Positions 19,204 to 28,913 of a DNA stretch of 64,000 nt are shown here, piece after piece; position 1 is the first letter of the stretch; each line of letters starts with the position of its first letter. A program made the position numbers and the translations under genes. The DNA comes from Aurantiochytrium sp. KH105 (lineage: Eukaryota; Sar; Bigyra; Thraustochytrida; Thraustochytriidae): NCBI GenBank assembly GCA_003116975.1, contig BGKB01000102.1, positions 62,001 to 126,000 of the forward strand, in the 5' to 3' direction. The notes beneath the pieces are model-generated. The model did not search any database, had not been told where the DNA came from, and saw only the letters and a list, made by a program, of their open reading frames with translations.

Positions 19204-21039
19204 ATGAAGTCCTTCAAGATGATGAAGCGACGCTCGGTACGTTCACGGTGGGGCGGCCCAGCCATGAAAAGGCGAAAGTGCCAGGTGGCCCCAGAGGGGG
19301 GTGGTGGGCTGGACAGATGGATAGAACGAACGAGACTGACGATGACACTTGCAAATGAAAACATGCGTGCGGACGCGGTGATCACGCGATGACTTTGTCT
19401 CTCTCTCTCTCTCTTCCTCTCTTTGCGAACTCAAACGTCTCGCTTGCTCCACGCATGGAACGAACGAACGAACGAACGAACAAATGGAATCGAATTGAAC
19501 TGAATAAACTTGATGACACAGGTCCAAAAGCTGATGGTGACCTCGGGCAAATCAGAGCCGACACTGTACGACGCCTCGTATGAGACGCTTGTGCAAGAAT
19601 TCCTCACGCTGGAACGCCACCTCACGAGCATCCTTGGCAAGCTCAAAAGCTCTCGTCGCGCCACCGAGCGCTCGTGCGCCGTCCATGCGGCGCTCGCCTC
19701 GTACTTTTCGCTGCCCTTTGTCGACACGACAGAGCAGCAATCGCAAATCATCCAGCAACATCGACAGCAGCACGAGCCGGGCAAGGCAGAGGAAGGCGAG
19801 GCTCTCGGGTCGCCAGCGAGCCATCCTTTTACCAACGGCGTGACCCAATCGACCCACCCGCACGATTCACTGTACGTGGCCGATTGCTACTACAAGTTGC
19901 ACACCAATGTGCAGACATCGGCAATGAAAGTCTTGCAGGACCAAGCTATTGATAAATTGGAAACGATTCTCAAAGAAGACTTTCCAGCCCGCAAGCGCCT
20001 CATTGCCCAAGACGCTGGCCTTCGCACTGATGTCGAGTCATACCGTCGACGTGTGCGTGCGCTCACCGACAAGGGCCGTGAAGGCAATGACCCGAGTCTT
20101 CAAAAGTTCACTGCCAAGCTGGAAAGCGCCTCGAACGAGTACCAGCGCAAACACCAGGAACTCACCGATGATCTCACGAGCTTTTGCGCCAATCGCAAGA
20201 CCATGCTCGAGCCCATCTACTCCGCTTTTGTGGCAACGCAGCTCGAGCTCCACGCCTTCATGGCTCACCAACTTCGCGAAATTGTCAACCAGGCGCAAAC
20301 CTTTGACTCTGTCGAGAACGCTCGCGAGAGTGTGCAAGACTACATCATTGCTGGCGGGGTTCCTGCTCTCAAGTCGAAACCCAAGGAACATCTCTTTTCG
20401 CGCATTCAGAACCGCCTCGCGGGCAAACACCACGCCAAGGGCACCCTTGGTCATCCGGTGCATCAGGACTTGAACTCACCCCAGTCATCTTCGATGACAT
20501 CGCCGCAGTCCTACAGCGATATTGGGGATGGGAAAATGTCCAATGGTGGACCTGGCCCTACCTCGCCTGGCTTTGGTCAGAGCTCGCAGAGTGCACACGC
20601 ATTCGCTTCGCCCGGATCCATCTCGCAGACCTCGACAGATATTCCCGGTGACGAGAATGAACAAAAGAACGGCAGCTCGCTCGATGCGACCGCTTCTGCC
20701 CCAATGACGAACGGAAGTGAAAAGAGCGGTGCAGCAAGCCCGCCAACGGCACCAGCATCCGCAATGACACTCGCTTCACAGGCCAGCAGCAGCAGTGGCA
20801 ACAGCAAGAAGGGCATGCCGCCGGCACAACGTTCGCCGCAGCCAGCCATGTCTCCTGACGGCCATGAGCTGTACATTGCTACATTTACATTCGATCCAGT
20901 CGACGATGGCGATCTTGCTTTCAAAAAGAATGATATCATCAAGGTTCTGGAGAAAATTGACGAAGGATGGTGGCGTTGCGAACTCGACGGGCGGGAAGGC
21001 GTGGTACCGACAACCTACATTAAACGCTACGAAACTTGA
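19204..21039 (+). CDS. N-BAR and SH3 domain protein (amphiphysin/endophilin-like), 516 aa, two exons
   Basis: Exon 1 is 19204-19236 (11 codons, MKSFKMMKRRS) and exon 2 is 19522-21039. The 285-base intron has a GTACGT donor and ACAG acceptor, phase 0. The join produces a basic amphipathic N-terminus running into VQKLMVTSGKSEPTLYDASYE, which resembles the start of N-BAR domains (compare QKVLQKLGKADET in amphiphysins). This supports the small exon over the ATG at 19510, which sits in the intron. The helical BAR region spans about residues 12-290. A Ser/Pro/Gly-rich linker follows. The C-terminal SH3 domain (last about 58 residues) starts with LYIATFTFDP and contains EGWWRCELDGREGVVPTTYI. BAR-SH3 proteins sense or bend membranes in endocytosis and recruit proline-rich partners. 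Confidence 0.88.
19397..19422. repeat. (CT)n microsatellite in an intron
   Basis: CT dinucleotide repeat inside the single intron of the N-BAR gene, about 100 bases before the 3' splice site. Confidence 0.9.
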
Positions 21040-21841
21040 CAAATCTGTCATGTCTGCATCAACTAAAGAGGGCACGGGACGACCTGCCTTAGCCTCGATG
21101 GACTCGGGGCGGCCCGATCAAGGTTGCAACAAACTAAATTCTGAATTTCATCTCTTCATGCTGCGAGTTTGCAATCGATTTTGTACGGCACAGACGAAGG
21201 AGAGTAAGAAGATCAATTTTGATTGGTTTTTATCATCTTTTGTCATCATTCAATTTGCATTTTGTTTGCAGTAGGCGCGCTCGTGCTAATGCCGTGAACC
21301 AACAAGGATGAATGCGCTTGCCATGAGTCGAGATTAAAAATCAGCACTGCAAATGAAGTTAATAGTGATGGATTCTTACCAGACAACTACAAGGTCGCTC
21401 TGTCCTTTTCTACCAGAAGGAAGCGTGGATAAAACAATCTCTTTCGGCAAAGCTGGAACGGTCGGTCCACGTCGTTCCTAGTGAGTATTGGCCAAAAGAA
21501 CGGCAAACGAAACGGGACCCCCGAAAAATGTGGATGCAATTGTGCTTGCCGTGCCATCCCGTCAGCCTGATAGATTGATTTGCTTGATGAAACACCAAAA
21601 CACATCGTTGAAACGAGGCTGCGCAAGGCAATCAAGCACTTGCAAAAAAAAAAAGTCATATTCAAGATCGCTGAGCAAACCGCGGCACAACGCTCGCCTC
21701 ACATTCTGCGCACTGACGCAAAGAGTGACCGTATCCTCTTCGAAATGTATGTCCATACGCTTTGAAAATTGATCTCCGCATTGTCGAAAAATCTGGAATG
21801 AGGGAATCGCTTAATAGCGACGCAAATATCGCTGAAAATGA
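21040..21841. other. Convergent 3' spacer
   Basis: 800 bases of A/T-richer DNA between the convergent BAR and PqiA-like genes. It holds short open frames without domain similarity. Probably two 3' UTRs; no gene is supported. Confidence 0.6.
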
Positions 21842-23995
21842 TCACACTTGAAGATCCTGGCCAGAGGATCGTCCGTGGCCATTACCAGACACATGGGCGT
21901 CTTGCGAAGGCGGATTCGCCCGAACAAGGAGCGGCGCGTACTCGGTATCGCGGTCTTCGAGTCCATGGTCAAGTCGAACATCCCGATGAAAGTCAATGAG
22001 CAACGGAGGGCAGCTCTCGCAGCAATATGGGCCGCCGAGATCGCCGTCCATGTATGGATCCAGGCCCTTGAAAGAAAGCTTGATAACAAGACTCGTGGTC
22101 AGCATGAGAAGAGAGCCGCCAACAATGACGAGGGCAAATGTTGCGAGAATATTGTACTCGACTTGAAAACATTGAGGATCAAAGCCTGCATCGTGAAGAA
22201 TGTCACACCAGTCTGTATCTTGAGAGTTGATGATCGTCCCGGTGATGGGAGGCATTTCAGCCTCGACGAGGAAGAGTGCGACGAGGAAGACCTCCCAAGC
22301 GCAAAAGCTGCCAAGAAAACTAATGATGGTCATCAAACGCGTGTGCTGCTCCTTGCTTGCAGGCAAGCAAAGGTCCACAAGACAAACGATGGCCCGAATG
22401 ATGGGTCCGAAGACACAAAAGAAACCAAAGGTGCCCATGAGGAGAAAGTCGGCGCCGCCCGAGGCGCCAGTCACCTCCGTTAGCGACCACAGGGAATAGG
22501 TACGATACCACTCTACGCCGAGAATCTTGTTGGCGATAGCCGGCAGACTTCCTCGAACCTCACGCTCCATGCTATCTTCAAAGACCCCAGCAAAAACGAT
22601 GGCTACCGCAATCGCAGCGCCAAAGGTGAGCCAAATATATTGGCGAAATGTCCACACGCGCTTGGAAACGCGGCGGATGAGAAGCACGGGGCCTGGGCCC
22701 GCCTTGAGCATGGGAGGAAGAAGGTCATGCGAAGAGCCGAAATCACCCGCGCCATTCGTCCCATTCATCATAGATGATTCGTTCGCGTCAAGCACCGCGT
22801 CGCCGAAGAGATTCGCTGGCGACCCTGTGATGCCGAGCGCTCCGACAGGTGGCTCACCACGCCGAGCCTTGGCATTTTTGGCCTTGGCGCGGTGGTCGAG
22901 CGCGTCAATAAAGAAGCTCAGCAGGAGCGAGATGATCACCGCAAAGCAAAAGATATAGATTCCAGGCAGACCTGCAATGCGAAGCGCCAGGTGCCCGCCG
23001 CCGCTCGATTCAATGCCCCCTAGCGCATGCTGCGCGAGAGCCTCGACGGTTCCAGGTTTAGAGTAGATGGCGTCTGCGGTGCGATGACACGCTGCGCATT
23101 TCAAATCATACCAGTGTCCGCAGCTGGAGATGTTAAGTAAATCCTCGCATAATATTTTTTCGAATTGCGTCATGTTGACGGCCTCCTTGGCAATCGTGAC
23201 TGCTTCTGGTATCTCTTCGCGGATACCTGCAAGCACAAGACTTGGGTCAAGGTCGAGGTCAATATTGAGGACGCCAATCATCACGCACACGACAAAGACA
23301 TCCGCAAGCGACCACTTTCCAAAGGTGCTCAACCAGTAGAGGGCCGTTGTGCGCACGAGCTCGCTATGCGGCACGAACCAATACAGGTGCAAAAGAACGA
23401 GTTTGAGATGAGGCCAAAACCCAGAAAACGCAACGAGAACGAAGGCAGCAAGCCGCGGTCCAAGCTTGGATCCCAAGTTGTGCGCGCGCCAAAGCTGCTG
23501 AACAGCGTATCCGTACGTGAACGTCTCGACATCGTGCGTCGTGTGTTTGGTAATGTTAAGCGGGTTCTCCACGCCAAGCTCTCGGAAAAGTGCCTTGCTG
23601 TCCAAGCTCGTCGCGTGAAGCGTCACATCCACATCCATTGTGTAATACAGTCTCCACATTGGTGCCGTCTGGCCATAGATAAAGAATGCGTGACTGAGTA
23701 CCATGAGTGCTGAGACAACAATTCTAGAAGCCCGTGGAGTCGTCTTGTAGAACGCGAGAGAGTAGCTCAGGTCTCCCTTGTACGTGAGAGCTGCACGGGG
23801 GTCGAATTCTCGCGGAGGTGGCGGAGATCCGCCAGCCTCTTCCGGCTCATGCCGCGCCGCTTCGGGGCTGCTGCCGTTTACATGATTCTGATCAATAATG
23901 CGATGGAGGTCCTGATCCTCTACCGCCACCTCGTTGCCATTGCCATCGCCGACGCCGCCGCCGCCGCTGCCGCCGTGCTCGTTGCCGTTGAGCAT
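21842..23995 (-). CDS. PqiA-like polytopic membrane protein, 717 aa
   Basis: An integral membrane protein with about eight hydrophobic segments. One starts at residue 90 (RIVVSALMVLSHAFFIYG), followed by a lumenal or extracellular loop with NIT. The pair at about 180-245 contains FWPHLKLVLLHLYWFVP and then LSTFGKWSLADVFVVCVMIG. The W-S-x-x-D-V-F context after a soluble loop is typical of bacterial paraquat-inducible protein A (PqiA) membrane domains. A second set of helices follows near 440 and from 560 to 690. In bacteria PqiA works with MCE proteins in lipid transport; a lipid role here is speculation. A Cys-containing loop (CEDLLNISSCGHWYDLKCAAC) lies between the halves. The first in-frame ATG is at 23995. 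The open frame continues upstream through basic low-complexity sequence without an ATG, so it is excluded. Confidence 0.7.
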   Translation of the reverse strand: MLNGNEHGGSGGGGVGDGNGNEVAVEDQDLHRIIDQNHVNGSSPEAARHEPEEAGGSPPPPREFDPRAALTYKGDLSYSLAFYKTTPRASRIVVSALMVLSHAFFIYGQTAPMWRLYYTMDVDVTLHATSLDSKALFRELGVENPLNITKHTTHDVETFTYGYAVQQLWRAHNLGSKLGPRLAAFVLVAFSGFWPHLKLVLLHLYWFVPHSELVRTTALYWLSTFGKWSLADVFVVCVMIGVLNIDLDLDPSLVLAGIREEIPEAVTIAKEAVNMTQFEKILCEDLLNISSCGHWYDLKCAACHRTADAIYSKPGTVEALAQHALGGIESSGGGHLALRIAGLPGIYIFCFAVIISLLLSFFIDALDHRAKAKNAKARRGEPPVGALGITGSPANLFGDAVLDANESSMMNGTNGAGDFGSSHDLLPPMLKAGPGPVLLIRRVSKRVWTFRQYIWLTFGAAIAVAIVFAGVFEDSMEREVRGSLPAIANKILGVEWYRTYSLWSLTEVTGASGGADFLLMGTFGFFCVFGPIIRAIVCLVDLCLPASKEQHTRLMTIISFLGSFCAWEVFLVALFLVEAEMPPITGTIINSQDTDWCDILHDAGFDPQCFQVEYNILATFALVIVGGSLLMLTTSLVIKLSFKGLDPYMDGDLGGPYCCESCPPLLIDFHRDVRLDHGLEDRDTEYAPLLVRANPPSQDAHVSGNGHGRSSGQDLQV

Positions 23996-24674
23996 CGTCG
24001 CGCTTCCGAAGCGCTGCAGAAGACCTCGCGGCTGGAGGAGAGTTCCTAATCCTACCAGACCAGCGCCGCTCCCAGTGGCGCGCGCCCGCGCGCTCCGCGC
24101 GGCGTCGCGCCTCGCTCTTCTCGGGTCGACGGCGAGCCCCGGTGCGGCGCCAATCGATCTCCCGTCGCGCCGCGAGCGTCGCGGCGTCGTGGCGCGAGTC
24201 GGGAGGTTGGAGTTTGGAGACTTGTATCTCCTCCCACCCAGGCCGACCCAGGATTTTGTTTTATTTTGTTGTTGTGTCTCAGGCGCGTCCCAACAACAAT
24301 CCACTTTACTTTGGTGTTGTTCTGTGCTGCTTTGGAGGACCGAGCACGGCGACCGTCAAGGTGGCCTTGGACAGAAGACACGTCGCTTGAAATGCTACGC
24401 CCCGACAAGAGTGATCTTGGACTGCCTTTGTCCAGGAGGAATGAGCAAAGCTTGGTGAGCCCCATTCTGGATCACGGTAAAATTCTGCCGTGCTGCTGCT
24501 CTCGGCCTTTGAGCCGTCTGTCTTATTTGAATGATTCACATCTCAGCGAGGTAGACCTTGCCTGGATAAAAACCTTGGAGGGCTTTACTTTGACATCCAG
24601 ATTTCCAGCTTGCACGAGTTGCTCTCTGCTGCAGCTGCCACTGCTGCTAGCGCTGCTGCTTCTGCTAGTGCTGC

Positions 24675-24835
24675 TATGGTAATGCTGCTATGCTAATGTT
24701 GCTATGGTAATGCTGCTATGGTAATGCTGCCATGGTAATGCTGCGAATGCTGATGCTGCTATGGTAATGCTGCGAATGCTGATGCTGCGAATGCTAATGC
24801 TGCGAATGCTAATGCTGCGAATGCTAATGCTGCTC
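24675..24835. repeat. Minisatellite of about 12-15-base units (AATGCTGCTATGGT-type)
   Basis: Tandem, interspersed variants of a short unit built from AATGCTGC plus TATGGT, GAATGCT or TGATGCT. One frame reads as a repeated LMLRM peptide, but there is no sign of a gene. Confidence 0.85.
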
Positions 24836-24860
24836 TTCCTTTCCCAGTCTCTCCGCGGTA

Positions 24861-24892
<32 letters not shown>
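24861..24892. repeat. (CAG)n microsatellite
   Basis: About ten copies of CAG in non-coding spacer. Confidence 0.9.
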
Positions 24893-24894
<2 letters not shown>

Positions 24895-26230
24895 GGGTAG
24901 ACTGGTGCCCCAGACGTTGCACGATTCACTGCAAGTGTCTGCAAGACGATTGTTAAATTCACCAAACTCTCGTTCGACTCCTTTCACGCACCAGCATCCA
25001 TCCTTCATGCCATCCGCAGCACAGCTGCTGCTGCAGCTGCCGCAGCCGCATTCTCTGCTGCAGCTGCTGCCACTTTCCCACCTTGATCATAGCTTTCCTC
25101 AAGCTCACCACCACCAGGCTGCCCAGTCCTCGCTGTCGCCCCCCAAGCTTGCTCTTTCTCCGCTCGCCTCCTCTCCGACAGTGACCTGGCCGGCGACTGT
25201 GACCTGCATCCGCATCGCGCCATGAACCGCAATCGCCGCAACCAACCGTGCATACCATGCAGCCTCGCCCGGCGGCACTCGAGGAGCCGAGCCGAGCCGG
25301 TGCCGCCTTCCGCGAAGGGAGTGCCAGTGCCCGAAGAGCAACATCATGGAGGCTGTGCTGTGCGAGGCGGCCTTGCGGCGCCTCCGGAGCGTCGCGCCAT
25401 CGACCGCCCTCCGACGGAGATGGGCACTCGCGCCGCGCTCGAGACGGTCGCGTTCTTGTTTAACCGTAAAAAATGCCGGCGTTGATGTCTGTGCGTGTGC
25501 TGCGCGAACTTCATTCGAACGACCAGGACAACATCGCGAGCTCGTCTGCCGCAGCCGGCCGCGGGAGCGCGCAGGACGTGCCCGTGTGCCGCACACACGC
25601 ACGTGCCAGCGTTTTGCGTTCTCGCCGGCGCCAATGCTGTGCTCGACCTCGAAGACACGCCACGCAGACGCTGGGCTCGGCACGGCCCGTTTATCGGATA
25701 GAAGCCGGCTCGCAACCTGTTGCTGCTCCACAATCGTCCCCACAGGGCCCGCTCCTGCGCCCTCTCGGACTTCTAAACAAACCGCGAGCTCGCAACCAGC
25801 GCTGCAAGGCACACCACATCCGAGCGCAGCCGAGGCGAGGCAACCTCGACGGCTGCGAGCGATGCGCGCGACTGCGAGGACCGGCTGCGGCAGGCGCCTC
25901 GGAGGCGCGAGCGGTCTCGAGCAAGCGCCAAGAACCAGCTCCCACAGCCGGACCTCGGCGCGCAGGTGGCGCGGCACGCGCTCCGGGGCGGCCATGGAGC
26001 AAGTTTCTCTCCGGCGCATGCACACTCGCCATGGTCGCTGCTCTGCTCTGCTCTGCTCTGCAGCTGCAGCTGCTTTGCACGCAAGCGCAACATGCAATCC
26101 GGGCAAGCGCAGGAAGGGCAACGCAGAACGCGAGGCGAGTTTGCCGGCAGCAGCAGGGCCTGCAAACACGAATCGTCGGGACCGAGAGGCAGCGGGCGGG
26201 CGGGCGGGGCGAAGAGGACAAACAAGCGAG

Positions 26231-28525
26231 ATGAAGGCCTGGGCGGTGATCGCGACCATTGCGTGGGCGGCCATCGGCGCGCGCGGCAGCGGAGCGGAGC
26301 TGGTCGGGGATGATGTGCACCAGCAGTGGTTCGAGACGCTGCTGGAGGTCGAGCATGTGAGCTTCGACGTGCATGAATCTGGGGCCCACGGCACGGTCCG
26401 TGTGGCGTTCTGGGATGAACACGGCAAGAAGGAGGAAATGGAGAAGAAGGTCATCCGTGTCAAGGGCCTGTACGCGCCGGACGCAACCGTCGAGGATAGC
26501 GATGGGGCGCTGGGCATGCATGAGCACAATGATGCCAAGTACACCTTTCACGCAACAGAACATGGACAGACTGTGGTCGTGGGGTGCGACCCGGGCGAAG
26601 ATGGACATTTGAGCGTGAGTCTCTTTCGCCGCGGCGGCGGGAGCGATTCGCTGATCGAGATCAAACACTATTCCGAGGTCGTGCAAGAAATGGGCGAGGA
26701 TCGTTTTCGCAACCTGCGTCAGGCTGACGAGGTCGCCGCGGACGCGTACTTTGGCCTCGTGCACGACTTGCACCAGCCACCGCGTGGCCGCGAAGAACCC
26801 GGTGAGGACGAAGAAATGGGCGACACCGACGCGGACTTCGTCGTTGATGAGGAAACCGATTTCGGGTGGACTTCGAGCAAAGAGCGGGGACCCGCGCGAG
26901 CGCTCGCGGATGTTTTCGAGCTTCGGGACATCAACGTCGACACTTTTCGCGACGAGCTGGCGTACTTTCCCTTTTGCTACCCTTTCGACACGCGACGTCA
27001 AGTCATTGACATTGGGCTTGCAACCAGTCGTGCTACCTGGGAGAACGAAGGAAAGAGTGCAGAGCGTGTCCAGAAAAAGTTTGAGGAGATTGTTGTCAAG
27101 GTCAACGTCATCATGGCGGCGCAGCTGAACTTTTGGCTGCGCATCCGCAAGGTCATGATTGCTGCCAACAAGGTGCCCAGCTCGTGGCACGAGATCTTTC
27201 ACTTTTCCAAGGAAAAGGGAACATGCCCGGACCCTCCCAAGGGCATTCGCGAGGCAATGTTTAAATTCGCGCCAACGATTCCGCTCGAGGACAACGTTGG
27301 TAGCTGGACATACATTCATGGCTGTCCGAGCAACGGAAATGGTTTCGGTCAGAGTGGATCTCTGTGCCGTCTCCCGCACAAGGGAGGCTCGAGCTGTCAA
27401 AGCAAGTCTCTCTCCTTTCGCGTCGTTTCGCACGAGATGGGACATACGATTGCGGGCATGCCGCACACCATGGAGAATGGCGTTCGCAACACAGGAGGTC
27501 TCATGGATTATGGCAGCGGTCGCATTCGAGGCACCAAGCGCTACGCGTACAACCTTCTCGGACGAGAGCGTAGTTGCTATCGCACTAACAACGCCTTTGC
27601 GCGAATTCCTCAGTGTCCGTATTGGCGAAACGCAACTGGAGATCTCGCCTGTGGCGATCGCTTCTTGCTTCCCGAGGAAGAGTGCGAGTGCGAGGACGGA
27701 TCGACCTCTTGCACAGGCTGCGTAATGTGCAGACTCCAGGACACCTCGAGGCAATGTTCAACCAAGACATTCTTTATGCATCCCAAGCATGCAACAGAAC
27801 CAATTGTCGAGGGTGGATCCTTTTCAAGCCCCGAGTGCTGTACTGCCGCAGGGGTGCTCGGTACGGTGTCGGACACGTGCACGATGCCGGACGGAGAAAA
27901 GGGTCGCTGCAGTCTCGGCCGCTGTGTTAATCCTTGCGCCATATTTGGAATGACCCGGTGTGGCGAGCAGAACAATGGCTGCTTGCAGAAATGCAAGCCG
28001 CGTGGTGAAACGTGCGAGGCAAACTACTACAAAAAAAACGCAGACCATTATGCTGGCGAGATTGACAATGGCTCGAAATGCGTTCGCGACAATGGCGCCG
28101 AAGGAAAGTGCAGAAATAGTGAGTGCGTGCCAACGTCTGCACCGCTCGATGTGCCGCGTAGCACCATCACGAATGGAGTGAAGTGGGCACATGCGCCCGT
28201 TCCGCGGCCGACGCCATACCCAACGACACCGCATCCGACGCTGTTTCCTACGGAACCACCCACAGACCCGCCCGTCCCGACACCCCGCCCTACCAAGTCA
28301 CCAACTACGCCAAGACCGACCAGATCGCCACCGACATCAAGGCCAACCAAGGCGCCCACGCCGTATCCCACCAAGGCGCCCACTTCAAAGTGCGATATCG
28401 TTTGTGACGAGCGCGAAGGCAGTGGGTCGTGGCGGAAGCGCAAGAATCGCTGTTTGGACGAGGAAGCGCAGGGCAAGCCGTGCACCTGTGCTTTTGTAAA
28501 GAGACAGTGCGTCGATGCAAAGTAA
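26231..28525 (+). CDS. Secreted ADAM/reprolysin-like metallopeptidase, 764 aa
   Basis: The ATG at 26231 gives a clear signal peptide (MKAWAVIATIAWAAIGARGSG), so the enzyme enters the secretory pathway. A propeptide-like acidic region leads to the catalytic domain. Zinc motif: H401-E402-M-G-H405-T-I-A-G-M-P-H412. The Met-turn candidate is M425 in GGLMDYG. The third His is one residue further from the second than in standard metzincins (HExxHxxGxxH). A Cys-rich, disintegrin-like region follows, starting CGDRFLLPEEECECEDG and containing CTGCVMC and further Cys pairs. Then comes a Pro/Thr-rich stalk (about 650-720) with PTPYPT/RPTKSP repeats, and a short Cys-containing C-terminal module. The domain order resembles secreted ADAMs. 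It probably cleaves extracellular or wall proteins. Intronless. Decayed copies of its 3' end follow the stop. Confidence 0.8.
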   Translation: MKAWAVIATIAWAAIGARGSGAELVGDDVHQQWFETLLEVEHVSFDVHESGAHGTVRVAFWDEHGKKEEMEKKVIRVKGLYAPDATVEDSDGALGMHEHNDAKYTFHATEHGQTVVVGCDPGEDGHLSVSLFRRGGGSDSLIEIKHYSEVVQEMGEDRFRNLRQADEVAADAYFGLVHDLHQPPRGREEPGEDEEMGDTDADFVVDEETDFGWTSSKERGPARALADVFELRDINVDTFRDELAYFPFCYPFDTRRQVIDIGLATSRATWENEGKSAERVQKKFEEIVVKVNVIMAAQLNFWLRIRKVMIAANKVPSSWHEIFHFSKEKGTCPDPPKGIREAMFKFAPTIPLEDNVGSWTYIHGCPSNGNGFGQSGSLCRLPHKGGSSCQSKSLSFRVVSHEMGHTIAGMPHTMENGVRNTGGLMDYGSGRIRGTKRYAYNLLGRERSCYRTNNAFARIPQCPYWRNATGDLACGDRFLLPEEECECEDGSTSCTGCVMCRLQDTSRQCSTKTFFMHPKHATEPIVEGGSFSSPECCTAAGVLGTVSDTCTMPDGEKGRCSLGRCVNPCAIFGMTRCGEQNNGCLQKCKPRGETCEANYYKKNADHYAGEIDNGSKCVRDNGAEGKCRNSECVPTSAPLDVPRSTITNGVKWAHAPVPRPTPYPTTPHPTLFPTEPPTDPPVPTPRPTKSPTTPRPTRSPPTSRPTKAPTPYPTKAPTSKCDIVCDEREGSGSWRKRKNRCLDEEAQGKPCTCAFVKRQCVDAK

Positions 28526-28850
28526 TCCTAGAATTGATTTTGACTCTGATAATCCTAATGTCCACGGGCAGCATCGCTTGCTTCTTTCAAGGGAAGCGTA
28601 AGAAGCGTTGTTTGGATGAGAACGAGCAGAAATAGTTTTTGCGTTTATGCAAGAAGAGAGCATTGATGTAAAGCGAATATTGACTCTGATAATGATAGTG
28701 TCCATGAGCAACATCGTATGCGCCTTGACGGAAGCACAAGAAGCGTTGCCTGGATGTGAACGAGCAGTGCTAGTTTGTGCTTCAATGCAAGAACAAGGCA
28801 TCAATGCAAACTAACTCCAAAATTGATCTTGACTCTAATGCGTCGGGCTG
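28437..28850 (+). repeat. Decayed tandem duplication of the metallopeptidase 3' end
   Basis: The last about 100 coding bases and the start of the 3' UTR recur twice downstream in degenerate form. Landmarks: the AAGAATCGCTGTTTGGA region at 28441, AAGAAGCGTTGTTTGGATGA near 28602 and AAGAAGCGTTGCCTGGATGT near 28738. The phrase TTGACTCTGATAAT recurs near 28540 and 28680, and as TTGACTCTAAT near 28829. Spacing is about 158 and then 138 bases. The copies contain stop codons and lie outside the gene. Confidence 0.8.
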
Positions 28851-28913
28851 ACCGAGCACATCATGAACTACGACAACGACAGACACAAGAATGCTTTTTG
28901 CTGCAAAACAAAT

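Larger units (their letters stand above)
23996..26230. other. Repeat-rich divergent spacer, PqiA-like / metallopeptidase
   Basis: 2.2 kb with no supported gene. It should contain the promoters of both flanking genes. Features are GC-rich low-complexity sequence next to each start, a minisatellite at 24675-24835, a CAG tract at about 24861-24892, and CTGCAG-rich repeats. The metallopeptidase frame stays open back to 25346, but it is Arg-rich there and lacks a sensible start, so I treat it as non-coding. Confidence 0.6.

Noticed and set aside
19510..19521. ATG at 19510 as start of the N-BAR protein
   Set aside because: It lies at the end of the intron; using exon 1 at 19204 gives a better basic amphipathic N-terminus with consensus splice sites.
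25346..26230. N-terminal extension of the metallopeptidase
   Set aside because: It is Arg/Ala-rich low complexity, and a well-formed signal peptide starts at 26231, which would be buried by the extension.
25691..27754. 687-codon open frame antisense to the metallopeptidase
   Set aside because: No recognisable domain; it overlaps a gene with a signal peptide, zinc motif and Cys-rich domain on the other strand.
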